Assembly: GCF_000835495.1 (NCBI RefSeq)
Contig: NW_015622544.1
Span: 453,704 to 517,703 of the forward strand
Direction of reading: 5' to 3'
Origin: Cladophialophora immunda
Lineage: Eukaryota > Ascomycota > Eurotiomycetes > Chaetothyriales > Herpotrichiellaceae
Length of the DNA stretch: 64,000 bases
Shown: positions 56,659 through 64,000 of the stretch, piece by piece
How the letters are laid out: the number at the start of each line of letters is the position of its first letter
Position numbering within the stretch: the stretch's first letter is position 1
Translations under genes and position numbers: made by a program
Notes under the pieces: model-generated
Seen by the model: only the letters and a program-made list of their open reading frames with translations
Told to the model about the DNA's origin: nothing
Database searches by the model: none

Positions 56659-57470
56659 ATGGCTCCTTCAGTCAAGCAGCGAAAGATCGCTATTCTGGGC
56701 AGTAGATCTGTCGGTCAGTCCAGTCCTTTTGAATCGTCATCGTCGTCGTCATACGCGGAAAAGATCACGGCCAGAGGCAAGAAGACAGAACCCTAGACTG
56801 ACATATCCCCTGCTCCTGGGTGCTGTAGGCAAATCCTCTTTGACCGTCCAATACTGCGAAGGACATTTTGTGGAAAGCTACTACCCTACGATCGAGAATA
56901 CCTTCAGCCATGAGATTGTCTACAAAGGCCAGACATTCCTCACGGAAATCATCGACACTGCTGGACAGGTAGGAGACAGTGAGCTGCAAGAAAAGGAAAA
57001 GGTGGCGGGCGGGCTGACGTTTGGTTGGACACAGGACGAATACAGTCTTATGAATTCGAAGCTGTACATTGGTATACACGGCTACCTCATTGTCTATTCG
57101 GTGGCCTCGAGGCAATCGTTTGACATGGTGAGGATCATCCGGGACAAACTCTTGAATCATCTTGTAAGCACACCTTGCATGACGCCTCCCCGCTTCTCTT
57201 AGGCGCTATGCTGATGTCTGCTTCCAGGGTGCCGAGTCGGTTCCTATCATGATCGTCGGCAACAAGAGCGATGTCGACGCCAAAAAGCAACGCAAAGTCA
57301 CCGCCGAAGAAGGGCAAAAGCTCGGCCAGGAACTCAATTGTGGTTGGATTGAGACCAGCGCGCGGAATAACCTGAATGTCGCAAAAGCATTTGAGATGAT
57401 GATTGCCGAAATCGAGAAGTCGCAAGAACCCGACAAGCCTGCTGGTGGAGGGAAGTGTGCAGTGATGTGA
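56659..57470 (+). CDS. rhb1: Rheb-type small GTPase
   Basis: Ras-family GTPase that activates TOR complex 1 at lysosome/vacuole membranes. Exons 56659-56713, 56829-56968, 57035-57163 and 57228-57470 give 188 residues. G-box motifs are intact: GSRSVGKSS (P-loop), PTIENTF (switch I), DTAGQDEYSLM (switch II), NKSD (G4) and ETSARNN (G5). The R in the P-loop (GSRSVGKSS, where Ras has GAGGVGKSA) and VAFEM-type G5 spacing are Rheb features. The end CAVM is a CaaX box for farnesylation. Introns split the P-loop Gly codon and follow DTAGQ, common positions for Ras family introns. The intron after GQ is 66 bases with a GCTGACG branch site. Confidence 0.95.
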
Positions 57471-58133
57471 AGAGCAGCAATTGCACGACTTGCGAAGATC
57501 CTCGGGTGGATGTCGGTGACCCCTGGGAATGTTTGATTTTGGGAAGTTCTTCTGGTTGTCTCAACATGTTGGGTGGGGTGTACTTGTTATTATGCTTTCG
57601 GCCTCAGTTGACGTTGGGAAACATCAGGATAGACATCAAGGCGTTTGGCTTTACCCGCGGGCGTCCATTTTGGATTTGTGTCTGTCACTCTTGGGCTCAA
57701 GGGAGGAGAAAGGAAGTGGGCGCGCACCTCCTCAGAGACCCGGAATTAGTCCAGTCGCTCGTCGAGCGAGGGAGAATGCTCGCTGGATCGGGCTTGCAAA
57801 TCATGCAATAGACGGAAGAGATGGAAATTGGCTATGACTTTGGCCAAATAACTATGATAATATCACCCTGTACTTGATGTTCTCAATTCTCCCACTCCCT
57901 GTTTCGAGACGGCGACTCTGTAAGTTGGGCTGCTGCAGCGCACCAGTTAATTAGTGGCACATGTCGGAGTGACTCACGAGGCTCCGCACGTTTCGCGGGG
58001 CTGAAGGGGGCGCACACCATTTTGTTCGGGGCTTCAACCACCTGCACCACACGTGCTGCTGGGAAGGGCACTAAATCTCTACACAACACTCAGTTTCTAG
58101 TGCATCTCTTGTGCTCCTGGTCCTCTGGTGATC
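57471..58133. other. Rheb 3' flank and SerRS promoter
   Basis: About 660 bases. Small plus-strand frames (57455-57837) cross the Rheb 3' end and lack domains. The last 150 bases are the SerRS promoter and leader. Nothing else identifiable. Confidence 0.5.
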
Positions 58134-59884
58134 ATGATTGAGGTGCAGGACCTCATTGTCTCAAGGTAAGATCATTCCAACAGCCTCAGCGGCGCAACTT
58201 GGCTCACCGGCCCAATAGAGGGGGAGATCCCAAAAAAGTGATCGAGAGTTTGCAAAAGCGATACGCCCCCACTGAAATCGTTGACGAGGTCATTGCACTC
58301 TGGAACGACGCATATCAGAGTATGCTTCCTTCTACCCTCGTGGTCCTCCGCACTAATTCGAGGTAATAGCACGGTATAAGGCCAGCCAAATCGGCGCAAA
58401 GATCAATGCGGTCCAAAAGGAGATTGGCCAGCTGAAGAAAGTCGGTCGACCACCTACATGCATATCTCGTGAACATCCCGGACTGACGGGCTGAGGTGCA
58501 CAGGCAAAACAAGATGCGGACCACCTGCTGCAAGAAAAGGTGAACTTGGAGAAAGAGAAGAAGAAGGCCGAAGAGGAGGCCGCAGAGAAGGAGAAATTGA
58601 GAGACCGCAAGTGCAAGTTGATTGGCAACTATGTGCACGAATCGGTGCCGGTTAACGACAACGAGGTCAGTTGAAAACCAGTCTACATCCTACGGCGAAG
58701 AGAACGGAGGCTCATATGGGAGGCATAGGACTTCAACGAGGTGGTTAAGAAATGGGCACCTGAAGGCTTCACGGAGGAAAAACGTGACTGTCTCTCCCAC
58801 CACGAGGTTATGACCCGTGCAGAAGTCTACGATAGCGAGCGAGGCGTCAAGCTGGTCGGGCATCGGGGGTACTTCCTGCGAAAATGGGGCGTCCTGCTCA
58901 ACCAAGCCCTCATCAACTACGGCTTGCACTTCCTCGTCTCCAAGGGCTATGATCCACTTCAACCGCCCTACTTCATGAAGGCAGAGTACATGGCCAAGAC
59001 CGCACAGTTGGAACAGTTCGACGAAGAGCTTTACAAGGTTATCGAAGACAAGGACGCAGAAGACAAGTTTCTCATCGCGACATCCGAACAGCCCATTTCA
59101 GCAATGTTTGCCGAAGAGTGGTTGACGGAGAAGGACTTGCCCAAGAAGTTTGCCGGCTACTCTTCGTGTTTTCGAAAGGAGGCTGGCGCACATGGGAGGG
59201 ATGCTTGGGGGTTGTTTCGCATACATCAGTTCGAGAAGGCAAGTATTTTCCAATGCTTCAAGTGAGACTCGCTTGCTTGTACTAATGCATCTCGTCCAGA
59301 TCGAACAATTCCTCTTCGTCAAGCCCGAAGAATCCTGGCAAGCACTGGAAGACATGAAGTCCGTCGCCGAAGAGTTCTACCAATCCTTGAAACTCCCATA
59401 CCGTGTTGTGGCGATCGTCTCGGGCGCACTCAACAATGCAGCGGCCAAGAAATACGACCTGGAAGCGTGGTTCCCCTACCAAGCCGAGTACAAGGAACTT
59501 GTGTCTTGCTCGAATTGCACGGACTACCAGACGCGAGAGCTGGAGATTAGATACGGACAGAAAAAGGGTGCCATCGATGCAAGGAAGACGTATGTTCATG
59601 CCCTAAACGGGACGCTCTGCGCCACGGAGAGGACCTTATGTTGCCTGCTGGAGAATTACCAGAAGGAAGACGGCTTTGAAGTGCCAGAGGTGTTGAGACG
59701 GTACATGCCTCCTGGGACGCCGGAAATTATCCCATACACAAAGGACTTGCCGAAAGATACGACCTCGGCGAAGGCGAAGCAGCCGCCAAAGCCAAAGCCT
59801 GTGGGCGCACCTGAGGGTGGCCCCAAGCGAGACATGCCCTCGGCAGAGAATGTCGCGGACAAGATGAAGGACATGAAGGTGTAG
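58134..59884 (+). CDS. ses1: Seryl-tRNA synthetase, cytosolic
   Basis: Class-II aminoacyl-tRNA synthetase charging tRNA-Ser (and tRNA-Sec where present). Six exons: 58134-58165, 58219-58319, 58370-58440, 58504-58665, 58729-59238 and 59300-59884, giving 486 residues. The start MIEVQDLIVSR joins GGDPKKVIESLQKRYAP, the conserved N-terminal helix of fungal SerRS. The coiled coil (KINAVQKEIGQLKKAKQDAD) comes next, then the catalytic core with motif 2 (FRKEAGAHGRDAWGLFRIHQ) and motif 3 (NGTLCATERTLCCLLENYQ). The C-terminal tail is Pro/Lys-rich. The last intron has a GC donor (AAG then GCAAGT at 59239): only this phase joins FEK to IEQFLFV, the known motif. The acceptor CAG ends at 59299 after an ACTAAT branch. 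Confidence 0.96.
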
Positions 59885-60461
59885 GAGAGTGCAAAAAGAC
59901 AGAGAATACGTGTGACCTGATTTGACGAGCGACGAACGCATTAGCCGGCTGCTGGAATCGACGGGTGAAGGAGAACGAATGGCATCCACAAAGAATGGGG
60001 GGGGGGGGGGAATAGACATGCTCACAGACCGTCCAAGGACTGTTGGGGGTGACACAGAGACAATAGACTCAGTGCGTAAAGTGCCTCTTCATGGGCATGG
60101 AGCAGTCAAAGTCGGCAAAATCATTCTTGTCATTGGTCTTGTGCAAACTAGAAGCAAAGCGTCAGACCTCAACACCATCGTATGTAAACTGGATGGAGCC
60201 ATTCGGCTGCGCATATAGAAGTGCCAGATTGCGAACCTGCTTCGCCGTAGTAATATCTGCGCCGGAGGCCAAGATGCTCCGCAATATTTGGTGCCAAGAA
60301 AATATTTCCGCCCACATACTGCGGTTGACTGCGATATCAAAACTTCTCGCCCTGCTCACCCATTGTCTCTACCTAATCCCACCCAACATCACCAACCCGG
60401 TCTGTTGCCTTCAATCGGACCCAGACAGCTTTAATTCTGCGACAAGACACCAGTCGCAATC
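59885..60461. other. SerRS 3' flank and rps1 promoter, with G-run
   Basis: Contains a homopolymer run of 14 G at 59997-60010. The last 100 bases before 60462 are CT-rich and probably the rps1 leader. No gene was identified. Confidence 0.5.
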
Positions 60462-61469
60462 ATGGCTGTTGGAAAGTGAGTCCAGCTCGATGCCCACCAG
60501 TCATTTTTTCGCCCGGCGCACAACGTAGGGAGCGGTGACTTGATGAAAGATCAGGAACTGACCGTGTTTTCTGCGTTCCAGGAACAAGCGATTGAGTAAA
60601 GGAAAGAAGGGGCTGAAGAAGAGAACGCAAGATCCCTTCACCCGAAAAGATTGGTATTCGATCAAGGCTCCGTCTACATTCAACCAACGAGAGTACGTCC
60701 TCCCAATGTGCCCCCAGCAGCACCACCACTACCAGGAGAAGAAACAAAGAAAGATAAAATATCAAAATCACAATTTTGTTACTTTGGAGGAGATATATAT
60801 TGACATTTCTGTCCTCACAGTGTCGGCAAAACCCTTGTGAACCGCACCACCGGTCTGAAGTCCGCCAACGACGCCCTGAAAGGCCGCATCTTCGAAGTCT
60901 CGCTCGCGGACCTGCAGAACGACGAAGACCATGCCTTCCGCAAGGTCAAGCTCCGAGTCGACGAGATCCAGGGCAAGAACTGCCTGACCAATTTCCATGG
61001 GTTGGACTTCACCTCGGACAAGTTGAGGAGTTTGGTGAGGAAGTGGCAGACGCTGATCGAGGCCAACGTCACCGTCAAGACCACGGATGACTACCTTTTG
61101 AGGTTGTTCGCGATTGCCTTCACCAAGCGCCGCCCCAACCAGATCAAGAAGACCACCTACGCCGCCACCTCGCAGATCCGGGCCATTCGCAAGAAGATGA
61201 CGGAGATTATCCAGCGCGAGGCCACCAGCGTCACCCTCGCTCAACTGACCGGCAAACTCATCCCCGAAGTCATCGGCCGCGAGATCGAAAAGTCCACCCA
61301 GGGCATCTACCCGCTCCAGAACGTGCACATCCGCAAAGTCAAGCTTTTGAAGGCCCCCAAGTTCGACCTCGGTGCCTTGTTGGGCCTGCACGGCGAGAGT
61401 GGCCAGGACGACGAGGGCCGGAAGGTCGAGAGGGAGTTCAAGGAGCACGCGCCTCTGGAGAGCGTGTAA
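60462..61469 (+). CDS. rps1: 40S ribosomal protein eS1 (S3Ae)
   Basis: Small-subunit ribosomal protein of 257 residues. Exons 60462-60475, 60582-60692 and 60821-61469. Spliced N-terminus: [20 protein letters not shown], then [20 protein letters not shown], then [20 protein letters not shown]. Conserved blocks are [54 protein letters not shown] and [11 protein letters not shown]. The intron positions (after the fifth codon and before the VGKT block) are common in fungal eS1 genes. The mature end (HAPLESV) matches the family. Confidence 0.96.
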
Positions 61470-62380
61470 GCTGGGGGGTTGCATACGGGGTTATTGCATG
61501 TTACGATGAATGCGTGGGAAAACTGCTCGGGAAAGTAGTGGAGAGAACCCCAGAAAAGAGCAGATGGTCTTGAAGGTGAAGGACGAATCAAAAACACGAA
61601 AAGCATATGTGACAACCTTGATGAGTCGAGGGGGACGATGATCGGGAGGGAGACGTGCGCCGTATTATCGAAGCTACCGCGTTCCTAGCTTGTTCTGTCC
61701 CATGGTGTGCGAGAGCCTCCTTAGGATCAACATGCCTTGGATGCGCTCTCTCTTGTCTGTGGCCCAAGAAGAAAAGCAAGAGCAAATGAGATGAGGGACG
61801 TGTGTCGGTGGGCGGAGGGAGTCAGGACAGAGTGGCTCTTGGTCGGCGCCCCCATCTACGGCGCAAATCAAGACATGCTGGTGCTGAGAAACACGGGTTC
61901 ATGCTAGATCACTGGGCATTAGGCACAAGGCATAGCATTCTAGTTGTAGGGCCCTTGATATCGCACTGGAAAACAAGAATTCATCAAACCTTTCTGACAC
62001 AACATCAATCGTACACGGTACGGGAGAAGGGGGAGAGCAAGGCTATCATGTCGAGCTTCGTTCCAGTCCTTTTGTCCCTCTGGTTTCACCATGCTGGTAG
62101 GTTCTATGTTGAATCTATATTTCTGGTGTTGGTACAGTGATGGACACTAAGAGACTCGATCTGTTTCTTTGGGACCGGTCAACTTGCCCTTGTGCATGTC
62201 TTTCCCGGTTCTGCCGCTTCACTAGGCGCCTTGAGGCTCTTGGATACCACACAGGAATAGCCAGCTCGTCGTGGTCGTTGGAATGACTGGGCCCCTGAAT
62301 CATTCTTCCTTTATTTCCCCCTTTTTTTCTTCCACCTTTGAAAAACGGGCATCTGCACGCCCAGAGAGCGGCTGGGCTTG
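61470..62380. other. Convergent region between rps1 and the ABHD11-like gene
   Basis: About 900 bases of 3' flanks between tail-to-tail genes. Small frames only, without domains. Confidence 0.5.
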
Positions 62381-63517
62381 CTACGTCTCGTCCACGACGC
62401 GGTCGACCCACTCGACGAGCGCCCGCCGGAACTCGTCAAACTTCTCGCTCATGACCCAGTGCCCGCAGTCAAGGTCCAGCAGCTCGAACCTGGGGAAGAA
62501 CCGGCCGATCACGGGCAGCGTCTCGTCCGCCACGTAGTGGCTCTTGGTGCCCCGGACCACCAGCGTGGGGCCCTTGTACTGGTGCGTGTCGGGGTCCTTG
62601 AAGGGGAAGTCGGCCAGGTCGGGCAGGGCCTTTGCGAGCGTGTGCAGCGGGATCCGGAACCTCAGCTCCGTGTCGTGCCTTTCCCTCCGCGCCCCGTAGT
62701 GCGGCTGATGCCCGGGCGAAGAAGGGCCGTGCGATTTGCGCTCGTGCGATCCGCCGGCCCCCGGCGCGGCGTGGGCGGCCACCTTGACGAGGTTCGTCAG
62801 GAGGAACTGGCGGATGGCCAGGTCCGGCTCGTACTTGGCCAGGATCTTGTCCGCCTCGCTCTGCCTCTTGAGCCGCGGCCGCAGCTCGTCAATCTCCCGC
62901 ATCGCGTCCAGGTACTTGCCAAAGTCGCCCCGCAGCGCGGCGTCCACGGGCGCATTGTCCACCGGCACCAGCGCCGAGTACCTCTCCGGCTGGCGGAGCG
63001 CGAGCGTCATGGCCACCTTGGCGCCCATCGAGTGCCCGACCAGAGTCGGCGACGGGATCTTGTGGGTGTCCAGGAAGTGCTCCACGTCCCGCGCCATCGC
63101 CGTGTACGTGTGCACGGGCGAGTGAGGCGAGTCGCCATGGTTGCGGAGATCGATCGTGTAGACGGGCCGGGAGAGATCTTTGGCTAAGGCTCTGGAGAAA
63201 AAGACAGAACTCGTCAGCAAAAAAAGCTATCCCTCAACTCGGATGAGGGGAGGCCAAAGTGAGGAGGTGCTTCCTTACTTACTCAGAGTCCGATTGTTGC
63301 GCTGCGACCCGAACAGCCCGTGCATGATGATGATGGGTCCAGGACCCTTGGTGCTCGTCTTGTCGGGCGGGTTGTGGCGGTGGAACGCCAGGTCCACGAT
63401 GTCGTCGTGCTCGTGCTTCTCATGGCGGAGACGCGAGTGAGGAGAGCTCGTGAGATGGCGGCGCGAGGGCACAGTGCTCCGTCGTGGAAGAGCGTTGGGG
63501 AGTGGTATCCGCCGCAT
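62381..63517 (-). CDS. Mitochondrial alpha/beta hydrolase, ABHD11/Imo32-like
   Basis: Serine hydrolase of 349 residues. Exons 63517-63279 and 63191-62381; two donors lie four bases apart (63282 and 63278) and only the 63278 donor with acceptor 63192 keeps the frame (TLSK joined to ALAKDL). The N-terminus (MRRIPLPNALPRRSTVPSRR) is Arg-rich without acids, suggesting mitochondrial import. HGLFGS forms the oxyanion region, VGHSMGAK holds the nucleophile Ser (about residue 134), and CGHWV near the end holds the catalytic His. The DLRNHGDSPHS motif is typical of the ABHD11/YbfF family. An unusual Gly/Ser/His-rich stretch (about residues 220-252) sits between the cap helices. Yeast Imo32 is cleaved in mitochondria; the substrate here is unknown. 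Third codon positions are strongly G/C. Confidence 0.9.
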
Positions 63518-64000
63518 TTGTGCGAGTTGAGGCGCGTGAAGAAGCGGTATACGCGCGCGTATTAGGGTATGGCAAGTAGAGGGATGGGGTGGGATTGTCT
63601 TATTGTCCCAGCGGAGATTTCCTCATGCTTAGAAGAAGGGGTGTGGGAGCTAGAATGAAGCTGAGGTGAAGCTGGTGTTGGTACATTGAATTCCACAAAG
63701 CAACAAAAATTTGGCTGCGCCATGACGTCGGGTTCCGAGCCTCGCGAACCGCGCGCGAAAAATCCCCCAAGCCTTGCCCCCCCTCCCCCCCCCCATGAAA
63801 CCCTAGCCTTGTCGCTGTCCTTGCACTGTTGTGACAATCTCCGCCCTGCATAACATACACTTCGAACAATATGAGCAAGGCGCTTCTAGCAAGACCGATG
63901 AATCTCGCGTCTGCAGTTACAGAGCAGCTCGGTCCGAAGGGCCTATTGCGCCATCTCCTCGTGTTCTCGAGGCTGCGACATTGACACCCGTCACGTCTTG
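63518..64000. other. Right edge: ABHD11-like promoter and start of next region
   Basis: About 480 bases. It holds C-rich runs (63777-63783 and 63785-63794) and the promoter of the ABHD11-like gene. A plus-strand frame from about 63850 is open to the window end but has no ATG or known motif; ATG 63871 gives only a short frame with a stop. A further gene may start beyond the window. Confidence 0.4.

Noticed and set aside
60768..61484. 238-codon minus-strand frame
   Set aside because: Antisense shadow of the conserved eS1 exon.
62378..63187. 269-codon plus-strand frame
   Set aside because: Antisense shadow of the ABHD11-like gene, Val/Arg/Leu-rich and without domain.
1..64000. CRISPR arrays, operons, complete tRNA or rRNA genes
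   Set aside because: None seen. The genome is eukaryotic; no clear B-box tRNA sequences or rRNA blocks were found by eye.

Overview
This window is nuclear DNA of a filamentous ascomycete (Pezizomycotina). Most introns are 50-120 bases with GTAAGT- or GTGAGT-type donors, CTGAC/CTAAC-like branch points and CAG/TAG acceptors, and the genes have a typical filamentous-fungal repertoire (StuA-type APSES factor, QDE-2-like Argonaute, URC1, GPI-anchored wall protein). The gene models were spliced by hand, and every multi-exon model listed as complete gives a length divisible by three. I lean to Eurotiomycetes, possibly a Chaetothyriales-like black yeast, but this is only an impression from the proteins.

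Layout. 0-15 kb is dense: the N-terminus of an Argonaute running off the left edge (-), rna14 (-), asf1 (+), a mitochondrial RCC1-repeat protein like Fmp25 (-), cog3 (+) and trm44 (-). 15-31 kb is looser: an ACSS3-like acyl-CoA synthetase (-), a small GPI-type wall protein with W-x-D-W repeats (-), mitochondrial-type SHMT (-), an F-box-like/DUF7730-like protein (+), urc1 (-) and elf1 (+). About 31-38.9 kb has no convincing gene and leads into stuA (+). 41.9-53.3 kb holds rpl19 (+), a poorly resolved minus-strand locus, a large protein of unknown function (+), D-3-phosphoglycerate dehydrogenase (+), uracil phosphoribosyltransferase (-) and a WAPL-like cohesin regulator (+). 53.8-55.8 kb is a broken hAT-family transposon. 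The right end carries a Rheb GTPase (+), seryl-tRNA synthetase (+), ribosomal protein eS1 (+) and an ABHD11-like mitochondrial hydrolase (-).

The genes are mostly housekeeping and show no operon-like or cluster logic: neighbours are divergent or convergent pairs with separate promoters. Two thematic coincidences exist. PGDH, SHMT and seryl-tRNA synthetase all handle serine, and Urc1 and uracil phosphoribosyltransferase both handle uracil. In both cases the genes are separated by many unrelated ones.

I found no convincing new defence, toxin or biosynthetic system. The best leads are the 7.8-kb gene-poor region before stuA, the overlapping coding signal on both strands at 43.1-44.3 kb, the unknown 44.3-46.2 kb protein, a tRNA-like hairpin at 15.2 kb, the wall protein repeats, and several unusual splice structures (split start codon, start-only exon, a GC-AG intron, and one very long Argonaute intron).
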